Of a stretch of DNA of 19,122 nucleotides, positions 1 to 7,593 are shown piece after piece. The DNA comes from an uncultured Lachnospiraceae bacterium (GTDB taxonomy: Bacteria; Bacillota; Clostridia; Lachnospirales; Lachnospiraceae): assembly GCA_910578605.1 (NCBI GenBank), contig CAJTQG010000054.1, positions 1 to 19,122 of the forward strand. Direction: 5' to 3'. Each line of letters starts with the position of its first letter. Positions within the stretch are counted from its first letter, which is position 1. The notes under the pieces are model-generated. The model searched no databases. It saw only the letters and a program-made list of their open reading frames with translations, and was not told the origin of the DNA. A program made the position numbers and the translations under genes.

Positions 1-109
1 TGGTATACGTCATACCATTCCTTAAACATATCAAATTTTTCTTCCAGATCATAATAACAGAGCAATTCAAAGCATCAGTTGGGGACAATATATTTTTTTT
101 GACCGCAAC

Positions 110-135
110 ATCATAATATGTAATCATAATATGTA
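110..135. repeat. Tandem 13-bp direct repeat upstream of the hydrogenase gene
   Basis: ATCATAATATGTA occurs twice, perfectly and without a gap, at 110-122 and 123-135. A TTGACC hexamer lies just upstream at 99-104 and a TATGAT hexamer overlaps the end at 134-139, but their mutual spacing is not standard. The hydrogenase promoter is probably here, although I cannot fix its -35/-10 pair. The repeat could be a two-site regulator binding region or simple AT-rich slippage. Confidence 0.5.
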
Positions 136-190
136 TGATATAGAGAGCAAACATTTTATAAACATGTGAATACTAAAAGGGAGGAAGCAT

Positions 191-1675
191 ATGCAGGATA
201 CAATTAATCAGGAATATACAATCAATAATATTAGGCATGTAGTGTTAAAGAGAGTGGCACAGCTTGCCTATGACAATCGCTTAGAGGAGGCAGAGTATTT
301 ACCGGAGAAGTTAATGGTAGGTCCTAAGCCTAATTTTCGCTGCTGCATTTATAAGGAGAGAGAGGTAGTTAGGCAGAGAGTTCGACTGGCTAAGGGGATG
401 TCCTCCACAGGAGATAAGGAGGATGAAAAGATAGTTCAAGTGCTTACCGCTGCCTGTGAGGGCTGCACCATTAACCGCTATGTGGTGACAGATAATTGTA
501 GAAAGTGTATCGGAAGAAAATGTCAGACATCCTGTCGTTTTGGAGCAGTATCTATGGGAAGGGACCATGCTTATATTGATCCGGAAAAGTGTAAGGAGTG
601 CGGTGCCTGTGCAAAAAATTGTCCCTACAATGCCATTGCAGATGTAATGCGTCCCTGTAAGCGCAGCTGTCCGGTGGATGCCATTACTAGAGATGAGAAT
701 AATATTGTCGATATTGATGCTGAAAAATGTATTGAGTGCGGTGCCTGTATCAAAAATTGTCCTTTTGGAGCTCTGTCAGAAAAATCTTTTATAGTGCCTG
801 TAATTGAAGCTATATTGGCAGGGAAAAAGGTGTATGCCATGGCGGCGCCGGCTGTGGAGGGCCAATTTGGTCCTCAGGTAACAATGGGCGTGCTGCGGGA
901 TGCCTGCAAGCAATTGGGTTTTGAGGATTTGTATGAGGTGGCATTGGGGGCGGATATTACGGCAGACAGCGAGGCCAGAGAGCTGGCTAGGGCCAAGGCA
1001 GAGGGAAGGAAAATGACAACCTCCTGCTGTCCCGCATTTGTCAGTATGATTCATAAGCATTTTCCCCAGCTAAAAGAATATATATCCACAACAGTATCCC
1101 CTATGACAGGGCTATCTAGGCTGCTGCGTGAAATTCATAAGGAGGAAGATATGGTGCTTGTATTTATCGGCCCATGTTTTGCGAAGAAAAGTGAGGTAAT
1201 GCACAGCAAGGAGCTGGGAAGTGCAGATTATGCCATTACTTTTGAGGAACTTCATGCAATGTTTGAGGCGAAAAATGTAATGTTTCGCTATGAAGTGGAG
1301 GAGGAGCAGCAGGGCAGTCTCTTTGGCAAACGGTTCTGTACATCGGGAGGTGTGGGCAAGGCAGTGGCAGAATGCTTGCGGGAGCAGGGAGAAGCTGCTG
1401 AAGATTACAAGATAAAAGTGTGCAATGGTGCAGCGGAGTGTAAAACGGCATTGCTTATGATGAAGGCAGGAAAAATGACGGAGGATTTGGTGGAGGGTAT
1501 GGCCTGTGAGGGAGGATGTATGTACGGCCCTGGTACGATTTCGGGAGGTCCATTTTTAATTCGGGATCGAAAGGAAATATTAGAAAAGGATAGGGAAATA
1601 GAGGTGGAAGAAAATCTAAAGAGATACGAGAAATACCAGTATTCCACACACATTTACCCAGAGTCACAGGAGTAG
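191..1675 (+). CDS. Monomeric [FeFe] hydrogenase, group B type
   Basis: Probably catalyses reversible H2 formation or oxidation with ferredoxin in the cytoplasm. The 494-residue protein has an N-terminal Cys-rich section (C89xxC92, C103xxC106, C111xxxC115). Two classical [4Fe-4S] ferredoxin motifs follow, at C134xxC137xxC140xxxC144P and C180xxC183xxC186xxxC190P. The C-terminal H-cluster domain carries the three signatures: TSCCPAF (277-283), GPCFAKKSE (327-335) and GMACEGGC (436-443). These variants, rather than TSCCPGW and MPC, together with the N-terminal layout, fit the group B (TIGR04105-like) clade, not the bifurcating or classical group A enzymes. ATG 191 follows a GGGAGG site at good spacing. 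No hydrogenase maturase or partner subunit is nearby. Function within group B is poorly characterised, so the physiological direction is inference. Confidence 0.9.
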   Translation: MQDTINQEYTINNIRHVVLKRVAQLAYDNRLEEAEYLPEKLMVGPKPNFRCCIYKEREVVRQRVRLAKGMSSTGDKEDEKIVQVLTAACEGCTINRYVVTDNCRKCIGRKCQTSCRFGAVSMGRDHAYIDPEKCKECGACAKNCPYNAIADVMRPCKRSCPVDAITRDENNIVDIDAEKCIECGACIKNCPFGALSEKSFIVPVIEAILAGKKVYAMAAPAVEGQFGPQVTMGVLRDACKQLGFEDLYEVALGADITADSEARELARAKAEGRKMTTSCCPAFVSMIHKHFPQLKEYISTTVSPMTGLSRLLREIHKEEDMVLVFIGPCFAKKSEVMHSKELGSADYAITFEELHAMFEAKNVMFRYEVEEEQQGSLFGKRFCTSGGVGKAVAECLREQGEAAEDYKIKVCNGAAECKTALLMMKAGKMTEDLVEGMACEGGCMYGPGTISGGPFLIRDRKEILEKDREIEVEENLKRYEKYQYSTHIYPESQE

Positions 1676-1707
1676 GGAAGTGCTTTTACAGTGTATTCAA
1701 CAAGAAA

Positions 1708-1724
1708 TTGTAAATATATTACAA
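1708..1724. promoter_or_regulatory. Inverted repeat upstream of the NlpC/P60 promoter
   Basis: TTGTAA-ATATA-TTACAA is a perfect 6-5-6 inverted repeat 14 bp upstream of the -35 box at 1739. Its half-sites resemble the TGTAAC half-sites of the direct repeat downstream of the promoter, so it may bind the same or a related regulator. Role unproven. Confidence 0.4.
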
Positions 1725-1738
1725 ATACGACAAACGTC

Positions 1739-1766
1739 TTGACAATCCATTATCCTATGTTATAAT
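1739..1766 (+). promoter_or_regulatory. Sigma-A type promoter of the NlpC/P60 gene
   Basis: TTGACA (1739-1744), a 16-bp spacer, then TATAAT (1761-1766): both hexamers match the housekeeping consensus exactly. Transcription would start near 1773, giving a leader of about 55 nt before the gene at 1828. Confidence 0.85.
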
Positions 1767-1777
1767 AATTTTTGTCG

Positions 1778-1794
1778 TGTAACAAATTTGTAAC
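1778..1794 (+). promoter_or_regulatory. WalR-type box, TGTAAC-N5-TGTAAC
   Basis: TGTAAC (1778-1783), AAATT, TGTAAC (1789-1794) fits the WalR (YycF) consensus TGTWAH-N5-TGTWAH described in Bacillus and Staphylococcus, whose regulon includes NlpC/P60-type wall hydrolases. The box lies just downstream of the predicted transcription start, a position more often linked to repression than activation. WalR identity is inference; no walR gene is in the window. Confidence 0.55.
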
Positions 1795-1827
1795 AAATAT
1801 AGCAAGGATTTAAATGGAGATTATACA

Positions 1828-3399
1828 ATGTTGAAGTACATGAAAAAATGCGTAGCGGTCTTTTTGGCAGGAGTAATTTTTGTCACGGGCTCCGGTTCAA
1901 GCACTACATACGCCGGAGGATTACTGGGGGAAGGCAGTAGGAATACTGTTGGCCTTTATGTGCAGGTGGTTCCTCAGGATAGTTTTATGGAGGAAGTGGA
2001 GGAGGAGAATACAACTGGCGTTCCTCTGCATCACGATGTAATAAAATCAAAATTTATTTCCAAGGAATTGGAAAATATTTTGCAGATTGCCGCAGTGGAC
2101 AAGGAAAAGCAAAAAGCGATAGAAATGCAGCAGCAGTTAGAGAGAGAGAAAGCTGCAAAGGAAAAGGCGGCAAAGAAAGCCAAAGAAGAGGCGGCTGCTA
2201 AAGCCAAAGAAGAGAAGGAAAAAGAAGAAAAAGAAAAAATCTTCTGTGGGTACACAAATATTGGAATTGCAGATGTGGATGCTTCTAATTTTGTGAATAT
2301 TCGAAAGAGTCCTTCCTCTGATTCTGAGAAGGTTGGAAAATTAAAAGGCGATGCCATCTGTCAAGTAATTAAGAAAACAGAGAATGACTGGTACAAAATA
2401 AAATCTGGTGATGTAAAGGGCTATGTCAGTGCAGAGTTTATTTTGGTTGGACAGGAGGCGGAGGATAGAGCATTAAGTTTGGCAGTGACAAGGGCAGAGG
2501 TAAATGCAGATGTTCTTGTTGTCCGTCAGAAGGCGTCTAAGGATAGTGAAGCTATTGCAAAAGTGGCACAAGGCCATAGCTTTCGTGTAGTAGAAGAGAA
2601 GACTAAGGGAGATTGGGTAGCTGTCTCCTACAACAATACAACTGGTTATGTATTTGCTGATTTTGTAGATTTGAAAGAAACTACCTTAAGTACAGCGGAG
2701 GCTATTCAGCAGAGACAGGTGGAGAGAGCACAGGAGCAGAAGCAGGAAAGAGAAGTGTCCACCCAGATTGCTCAGAATAATAATTTTAAAAAGGAAAAAG
2801 TTAATAAAGAAAAATTAAAATTAAAAAATACTAAGGCAACCGATGCGCAGAAGGAAGTGGTGGAATATGCTTTGAAATTTGTAGGCAATCCGTATGCGTG
2901 GGGTGGTACAAGCCTGACTAAGGGTGCTGATTGTTCTGGCTTTACTCAGAGCGTGTACGCTCACTTTGGGTATTATCTGAACAGGACATCTAGGGATCAA
3001 TCTCAGAATGGTACACCAGTTGATTTGGATGAGATACAGCCAGGAGATTTGTTATTCTACAGTTATGGCGGAGTAATTGGTCATGTGGCAATCTATATTG
3101 GAGATAATAAAATTGTACATGCCAGCACAGAGGAGACTGGTATTATTGTCAGCAATGCTTTCCGCAGTACCCCATGCTGTGCTGTTAGAATTTTGGAGGA
3201 GGACGAGGTGGAAATTGAGCAGCTTAGTATAGCTGATGATGACGAGTCCGAGAAGGATGCTTCTGCCAAGAAAGCTTCTGATAAAGATAAGACAAAAAAG
3301 AAAGAGAAAAAAGAAACAAAAAAAAGTTCTTCAAAAAAAGAGACAAAAACAAATGAGCAGGCTAAAACAGAAGAGAAAGACGAAGAAAAAGATAAATAA
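1828..3399 (+). CDS. Secreted SH3 and NlpC/P60 cell-wall endopeptidase
   Basis: Probable peptidoglycan hydrolase that cuts stem peptides outside the membrane. Order in the 523-residue protein: Sec signal peptide (about 1-30, hydrophobic stretch VAVFLAGVIFVTG), a charged coiled coil rich in Glu, Lys and Ala (about 88-137), two bacterial SH3 domains (about 142-207 and 213-283), a Gln/Lys-rich linker, and a C-terminal NlpC/P60 domain (about 340-455). The likely catalytic triad is Cys369 in ADCSGF, His419 in IGHVAIY and His431 in IVHAS. A highly Lys/Glu-rich tail (about 460-523) follows and could bind the anionic wall. ATG 1828 has GGAGA at 1816-1820; Met5 is a weaker alternative. The gene has its own promoter and a possible WalR box, consistent with control by wall status. 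The layout recalls Bacillus CwlO (coiled coil plus NlpC/P60), with added SH3 domains. Confidence 0.9.
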   Translation: MLKYMKKCVAVFLAGVIFVTGSGSSTTYAGGLLGEGSRNTVGLYVQVVPQDSFMEEVEEENTTGVPLHHDVIKSKFISKELENILQIAAVDKEKQKAIEMQQQLEREKAAKEKAAKKAKEEAAAKAKEEKEKEEKEKIFCGYTNIGIADVDASNFVNIRKSPSSDSEKVGKLKGDAICQVIKKTENDWYKIKSGDVKGYVSAEFILVGQEAEDRALSLAVTRAEVNADVLVVRQKASKDSEAIAKVAQGHSFRVVEEKTKGDWVAVSYNNTTGYVFADFVDLKETTLSTAEAIQQRQVERAQEQKQEREVSTQIAQNNNFKKEKVNKEKLKLKNTKATDAQKEVVEYALKFVGNPYAWGGTSLTKGADCSGFTQSVYAHFGYYLNRTSRDQSQNGTPVDLDEIQPGDLLFYSYGGVIGHVAIYIGDNKIVHASTEETGIIVSNAFRSTPCCAVRILEEDEVEIEQLSIADDDESEKDASAKKASDKDKTKKKEKKETKKSSSKKETKTNEQAKTEEKDEEKDK

Positions 3400-3431
3400 A
3401 ATGATATGAAATAGGGAAAAGTAATGGTTAA

Positions 3432-3522
3432 GTCTAGTACTGTGGCGATAAGGTTTCTAATTATATTCTTAGGAATGAGAAGTGCAAAAGAAATTTAATT
3501 GCTGTGGTACTAGACATTTTTT
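3432..3522 (+). terminator. Terminator-like structured element with a long closed loop
   Basis: GTCTAGTAC (3432-3440) pairs perfectly with GTACTAGAC (3507-3515) and is followed by a run of six T (3517-3522). The 66-nt interior holds another possible stem, TTTCTAA/TTAGGAA (3454-3460 with 3469-3475, one G-U pair). It could end NlpC/P60 transcription or be a small structured RNA. Its 3' arm overlaps the rpsO -35 hexamer. Confidence 0.4.
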
Positions 3523-3539
3523 GTAAATTATGCTATAAT
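3511..3539 (+). promoter_or_regulatory. rpsO promoter, extended -10
   Basis: TAGACA (3511-3516), a 17-bp spacer, then TATAAT (3534-3539) preceded by TG at 3531-3532, an extended -10. The start would be near 3546, leaving a leader of about 100 nt before rpsO. Confidence 0.75.
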
Positions 3540-3546
3540 TTTTCAT

Positions 3547-3612
3547 GTTGTTTTGATACAACCAATACCCACTCTCGGTTTTAGGCCGCTCCAGCCAAAA
3601 CTTAGGACTGGG
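3547..3612 (+). promoter_or_regulatory. Structured rpsO leader, candidate S15 autoregulatory RNA
   Basis: The leader can fold a small hairpin, GTTG/CAAC (3547-3550 with 3559-3562). A second, stronger hairpin pairs GTTTT and GGC (3578-3582, 3584-3586, bulged A at 3583) with GCC-AAAAC (3594-3601). It is enclosed by CCCA/TGGG (3568-3571 with 3609-3612). rpsO leaders of many bacteria bind S15 to repress their own translation, so such a role fits. I cannot assign it to a known structural class by eye. Confidence 0.4.
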
Positions 3613-3645
3613 ATAATAGAATGAAGAGAAAAGGAGGAAATCAAC

Positions 3646-3912
3646 ATGATTTCAAAGGAAAAGAAAGCAGAGTTAATTAAGGAATACGGCAGAACACCAG
3701 AAGATACTGGTTCACCGGAAGTACAGATTGCCATCTTAACTACCAGAATTCAGGAGTTGACAGAGCATTTAAAGGTTAATCAGAAGGATCATCACTCTAG
3801 AACAGGTCTTTTTAAGATGATTGGTAAGAGACGTGGTTTATTAGAGTACTTAAAAAGAACAGATTTGGAAGGATACCGTAACTTAATTGAAAGATTAGGT
3901 ATTCGTAAATAA
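3646..3912 (+). CDS. rpsO: Small ribosomal subunit protein S15 (uS15)
   Basis: Primary binding protein of the 30S subunit; binds the 16S rRNA central domain and contacts the large subunit. The 88 residues are the usual full length, with the hallmarks DTGSPEVQIAILT (about 20-32), DHHSRTGL (about 48-55) and the C-terminal RRGLLEYLKRTD segment. ATG 3646 has an AGGAGG at ideal spacing. The gene has its own extended -10 promoter, a foldable leader and an intrinsic terminator. pnp follows, the conserved rpsO-pnp order. Confidence 0.98.
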   Translation: MISKEKKAELIKEYGRTPEDTGSPEVQIAILTTRIQELTEHLKVNQKDHHSRTGLFKMIGKRRGLLEYLKRTDLEGYRNLIERLGIRK

Positions 3913-3928
3913 GAAAATGAAGAAGATT

Positions 3929-3960
3929 GGGGACAGTCAATTGGACTTGTCCCCTTTTAT
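3929..3960 (+). terminator. Rho-independent terminator after rpsO
   Basis: GGGGACA-GTC pairs with GAC-TTGTCCCC across a short AATTG loop, with one unpaired base, and is followed by TTTTAT. A GC-rich stem and T-tract 16 bp after the rpsO stop. Some read-through into pnp is likely. Confidence 0.8.
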
Positions 3961-3993
3961 TCGTAAAAGGAAAACGACAAAAGGCAGCATAAG

Positions 3994-4054
3994 CCGAGAT
4001 CACTGAAAACATTATAAATAACTGGAAAACTTGTATTGTTTTCAGTGTTTTCGG
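3994..4054 (+). promoter_or_regulatory. Long stem-loop in the pnp leader
   Basis: CACTGAAAAC (4001-4010) is the perfect reverse complement of GTTTTCAGTG (4038-4047). After a 3x3 internal loop the stem continues with CCGA (3994-3997) and TCGG (4051-4054). No T-tract follows, so it is not a terminator. In E. coli a long leader hairpin cut by RNase III mediates PNPase autoregulation, and this may be a counterpart. Confidence 0.55.
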
Positions 4055-4130
4055 AAAAGCCAAATGGAGTTTTCTTGCTTGTAAAGAAAAGGAAAGTTGC
4101 GAAAGGGCAGCGGAAAAGGAGTAAATGGAT

Positions 4131-6215
4131 ATGTATAAAAGTTTTAGTATGGAACTGGCAGGAAGAACACTGACAGTAGATATTGGAAGGGTAGCAAAGC
4201 AGGCAAACGGAGCAGCATTTATGCACTATGGGGATACCACTGTGTTGTCAACGGCAACCGCATCAGAAAAACCAAGGGACGGAATTGATTTCTTTCCTTT
4301 GAGTGTGGAATATGAGGAAAAATTATATTCTGTAGGTAAGATTCCTGGTGGTTTTAACAAGCGTGAAGGCAAGGCGTCAGAGAATGCCGTGTTGACCTCC
4401 CGTGTGATTGATCGCCCTATGCGTCCTCTCTTTCCAAAGGATTATAGGAATGATGTAGCTTTGAATAATATGGTAATGTCTGTGGACCCAATGTGTCGTC
4501 CAGAATTGGTGGCAATGCTTGGCTCTGCCATTGCCACATGTATTTCGGATATTCCTTTTGACGGACCATGTGCTACGACTCAAGTTGGTCTGGTAAACGG
4601 AGAGTTTGTGCTGAATCCATCACAGGCAGAATGGAAAAACGGTGATTTGCAGCTTACAGTGGCTTCAACAAGTCAGAAGGTTATTATGATTGAGGCAGGG
4701 GCCAACGAGGTGCCAGAGGACAAAATGTTAGAGGCTATCTATATGGCACATGATGTCAATCAGGAAATTATTGCTTTTATTAACAAGATAGTGGCAGAGG
4801 TGGGAAGAGAGAAGCACGAATATATAAGCTGTGCAGTGCCGGAGGAGTTGTTTGCTGCCATTCGGGAAATAGTAACTCCTGAGCAGATGGAGGAGGCAGT
4901 GTTCACGGACGAAAAACAGGTTCGGGAAGAGAATATCCGCCAGATTCGGGAACAGTTAGAGGAGGCCTTTGCTGAGAAGGAAGAGTGGTTAGAGCTTATA
5001 GGAGAAGCTTTATATCAGTATCAGAAAAAGACTGTCCGCAAAATGATTTTAAAGGATCACAAGCGCCCTGACGGACGTGCAATTACCCAGATTCGTCCTT
5101 TGGCGGCAGAGGTGGATTTGATTCCAAGAGTTCATGGCTCAGCTATGTTTACTAGGGGACAAACCCAGATTTGTACGGTTACTACTTTAGCGCCATTGTC
5201 TGAGGTACAAAGAGTTGACGGTTTAGATGAAAATGAGACAAAGAAAAGATATATGCATCACTATAATTTTCCATCCTACTCTGTTGGTGAGACAAAGGCA
5301 TCAAGAGGACCAGGACGCCGAGAGATTGGTCATGGTGCTTTAGCAGAAAAAGCATTGGTTGCAGTGCTTCCTTCAGAGGAGGAATTTCCGTATGCAATTC
5401 GTACTGTATCGGAGACATTTGAGTCCAACGGTTCTACCTCTCAGGCATCCATCTGTGCATCTACTATGTCTTTGATGGCTGCAGGAGTGCCGATTCGCAA
5501 GCCGGTTGCAGGTATTTCCTGTGGTTTGGTCACAGGAGACACGGACGATGATTATATTGTATTGACAGATATTCAAGGCTTAGAGGATTTCTTTGGTGAT
5601 ATGGACTTTAAGGTTGCCGGTACAAAGGATGGTATTACAGCGATTCAGATGGATATTAAAATTCATGGATTGACTAAGCCTATTGTGGAGGAGGCCATTG
5701 CCAGAACACGGGAGGCAAGACTTTACATTATGGACGAAGTAATGCTGAAGGCTATTGACGCTCCAAGAGCAGAGGTGGGAGAATTTGCGCCTAAGATTGA
5801 ACAGATTATGATTGATCCGGCTAAGATTGGCGATGTGGTAGGTCAGAAGGGTAAGACAATCAATGAAATTATTGACAGAACAGGTGTGAAGATTGATATT
5901 ACCGACGAAGGTGCAGTATCTGTGTGCGGTTTGGACAAGGTATCCATTAAGAAGGCTGTTGATATGATTGAGATGATAACAAAAGACTTTGAGTATGGAC
6001 AGATTTTGGAGGGCGTAGTAGTCAGCATTAAGGAATTTGGTGCATTTTTGGAATTTGCACCGGGAAAAGAAGGTATGGTTCATATCTCTAAGATTTCTAA
6101 AGAGAGAATCAATCGAGTGGAAGATGTGCTGACCTTAGGCGACAAGGTAAAGGTAATGTGTCTGGGTAAGGATAAAATGGGAAGAATTAGTTTTTCTATG
6201 AAGGATGTAAAATAA
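4131..6215 (+). CDS. pnp: Polyribonucleotide nucleotidyltransferase (PNPase)
   Basis: Trimeric 3'-to-5' phosphorolytic exoribonuclease of mRNA decay and RNA quality control. About 694 residues, full length. Domain order: first RNase PH domain (about 10-140), helical linker (about 145-240), second RNase PH domain (about 310-460) with the Asp-rich catalytic loop FGDMDFKVAG, KH domain (about 555-615) with the IGDVVGQKGKTINEI loop, and C-terminal S1 domain (about 622-692) ending in GRISFSMKD. ATG 4131 (MYKSFSMELAGRTL) lies 9 nt after AAGGAGT (4116-4122). An in-frame ATG at 4125 would leave only 3 nt and is less likely. It sits downstream of rpsO behind a terminator and a long leader hairpin. No clear dedicated promoter was found, so expression may rely partly on read-through. 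Confidence 0.97.
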   Translation: MYKSFSMELAGRTLTVDIGRVAKQANGAAFMHYGDTTVLSTATASEKPRDGIDFFPLSVEYEEKLYSVGKIPGGFNKREGKASENAVLTSRVIDRPMRPLFPKDYRNDVALNNMVMSVDPMCRPELVAMLGSAIATCISDIPFDGPCATTQVGLVNGEFVLNPSQAEWKNGDLQLTVASTSQKVIMIEAGANEVPEDKMLEAIYMAHDVNQEIIAFINKIVAEVGREKHEYISCAVPEELFAAIREIVTPEQMEEAVFTDEKQVREENIRQIREQLEEAFAEKEEWLELIGEALYQYQKKTVRKMILKDHKRPDGRAITQIRPLAAEVDLIPRVHGSAMFTRGQTQICTVTTLAPLSEVQRVDGLDENETKKRYMHHYNFPSYSVGETKASRGPGRREIGHGALAEKALVAVLPSEEEFPYAIRTVSETFESNGSTSQASICASTMSLMAAGVPIRKPVAGISCGLVTGDTDDDYIVLTDIQGLEDFFGDMDFKVAGTKDGITAIQMDIKIHGLTKPIVEEAIARTREARLYIMDEVMLKAIDAPRAEVGEFAPKIEQIMIDPAKIGDVVGQKGKTINEIIDRTGVKIDITDEGAVSVCGLDKVSIKKAVDMIEMITKDFEYGQILEGVVVSIKEFGAFLEFAPGKEGMVHISKISKERINRVEDVLTLGDKVKVMCLGKDKMGRISFSMKDVK

Positions 6216-6221
6216 CAGATG

Positions 6222-6243
6222 ATAGATATCGGGATATATCTAT
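6222..6243 (+). other. Weak AT-rich hairpin after pnp
   Basis: ATAGATAT (6222-6229) and ATATCTAT (6236-6243) form an 8-bp inverted repeat with a 6-nt loop. It lacks GC pairs and a T-tract, so it is at best a weak 3'-end stabiliser. The 71-bp pnp-metY gap has no room for a sulfur riboswitch. Confidence 0.25.
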
Positions 6244-6286
6244 TGTGGATGCATAATATAGGCTAGATAAGGAAAGGGTGAAAAAA

Positions 6287-7561
6287 ATGAGCTTTAAGCC
6301 AGAGACAATATGTATTCAGGGCGGATGGCAGCCAAAGAAGGGAGAACCGAGAGTGGTGCCAATCTATCAGAGTACTACATTTAAGTATGAGACAAGCGAC
6401 CAGATGGGGCGGTTGTTTGATTTAGAGGACAGCGGATATTTTTATACAAGATTACAGAATCCTACCAATGACTGTGTAGCTCAGAAAATTTGTGATTTGG
6501 AGGGAGGAGTGGCGGCTATGCTCACATCCTCCGGACAGGCTGCCAATTTTTACGCAATCTTTAATATATGTGAGGCGGGAGATCATGTAGTGTGTTCTGC
6601 ACCAATTTATGGGGGAACGTTTAACTTATTTGGTACTACTATGAAAAAGCTGGGCATTGAATTTACGTTTGTTGATCCGGATCTTCCTGTGGAGGAATTA
6701 AATAAGGCATTTCAGGATAATACAAAGGCAGTGTTTGCCGAGACCATTTCCAATCCCTCTTTAGTTGTGTTAGATATTGAAAAGTTTGCCAACATGGCCC
6801 ATGAACACGGAGTGCCCCTGATTATAGACAATACTTTTGCCACTCCAATTAACTGCCGTCCATTTGAGTGGGGTGCAGATATCGTGACACATTCCACTAC
6901 GAAGTATATGGATGGTCATGCTACTTGTGTAGGCGGTTGTATTGTAGACAGCGGAAATTTTGATTGGGAGAAATATGGAGATAAATTTCATGGTTTAACA
7001 ACACCAGATGAATCCTATCATGGTATTGTTTATACCCAGAGATTTGGAAAGGCTGCCTATATTACAAAGGCAACGGCACAGCTCATGAGAGATTTGGGTT
7101 CCATTCAGGCACCTCAGAATGCCTTTTTGCTAAACCTTGGTTTGGAGACATTGCATCTGCGTGTGCCAAGACACTGTGAAAACGCCCAGAAGGTTGCAGA
7201 GTTTTTAGAGAGCTGTGATAAGGTGGCATGGGTGAATTATTCCGGATTAAAGTCTAGTAAATACTATGAGCTGGCACAAAAATATTTACCTAACGGAAGC
7301 TGTGGTGTTATTTCTTTTGGTTTAAAGGGAGGAAGAGAGGAATCCATTCGTTTTATGGATCATTTGAAATTAGCTGCTATTGTAACTCATGTGGCGGATG
7401 CCCGCACTTGTGTGCTTCATCCTGCCAGTCATACTCACAGGCAGATGACGGAGGAGCAGCTCATAGAGGCCGGTGTACAGCCTGATTTAATTCGTCTTAG
7501 TGTGGGAATTGAGAATGCTGAAGATATTATTCAGGATTTGAAACAGGCAATGGAAGCATAG
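6287..7561 (+). CDS. metY: O-acetylhomoserine sulfhydrylase (aminocarboxypropyltransferase)
   Basis: PLP enzyme of the Cys/Met-metabolism family that makes homocysteine from O-acetylhomoserine and sulfide, or uses cognate thiols. About 424 residues, the MetY size and longer than MetB or MetC (about 380-400). Visible marks: QSTTFKYETSDQMG (about 28-41), YTRLQNPT (about 53-60), SSGQAAN (PLP-phosphate region), IIDNTFATP with the PLP-ring Asp, and the Schiff-base Lys206 in THSTTKYMDGH. C-terminal ARTCVLHPASHTHRQM is typical of the family. ATG 6287 lies 8 nt after an AGGG site. A GTG at 6278 overlaps that site and is unlikely. Monocistronic between pnp and a strong terminator. No S-box or T-box is visible, so its control is unclear. 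Confidence 0.93.
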   Translation: MSFKPETICIQGGWQPKKGEPRVVPIYQSTTFKYETSDQMGRLFDLEDSGYFYTRLQNPTNDCVAQKICDLEGGVAAMLTSSGQAANFYAIFNICEAGDHVVCSAPIYGGTFNLFGTTMKKLGIEFTFVDPDLPVEELNKAFQDNTKAVFAETISNPSLVVLDIEKFANMAHEHGVPLIIDNTFATPINCRPFEWGADIVTHSTTKYMDGHATCVGGCIVDSGNFDWEKYGDKFHGLTTPDESYHGIVYTQRFGKAAYITKATAQLMRDLGSIQAPQNAFLLNLGLETLHLRVPRHCENAQKVAEFLESCDKVAWVNYSGLKSSKYYELAQKYLPNGSCGVISFGLKGGREESIRFMDHLKLAAIVTHVADARTCVLHPASHTHRQMTEEQLIEAGVQPDLIRLSVGIENAEDIIQDLKQAMEA

Positions 7562-7593
7562 AATTAAAAAGAATATTGAAGATAGTGTAGAGA

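Noticed and set aside
1..72. A minus-strand reading that looks protein-like (24 codons, DLEEKFDMFKEWYDVY).
   Set aside because: It has a stop at its upstream end, no start codon with a ribosome site, and runs off the window. It may be a gene remnant, but too little is visible to support a feature.
2031..2357. A long minus-strand frame opposite the NlpC/P60 gene.
   Set aside because: It is a by-product of the Lys/Glu/Ala-rich coiled-coil codons; the plus-strand protein is clearly real.
6216..6286. SAM riboswitch or T-box before metY.
   Set aside because: The gap is only 71 nt and lacks the conserved cores and a terminator hairpin; only a weak AT hairpin is present.
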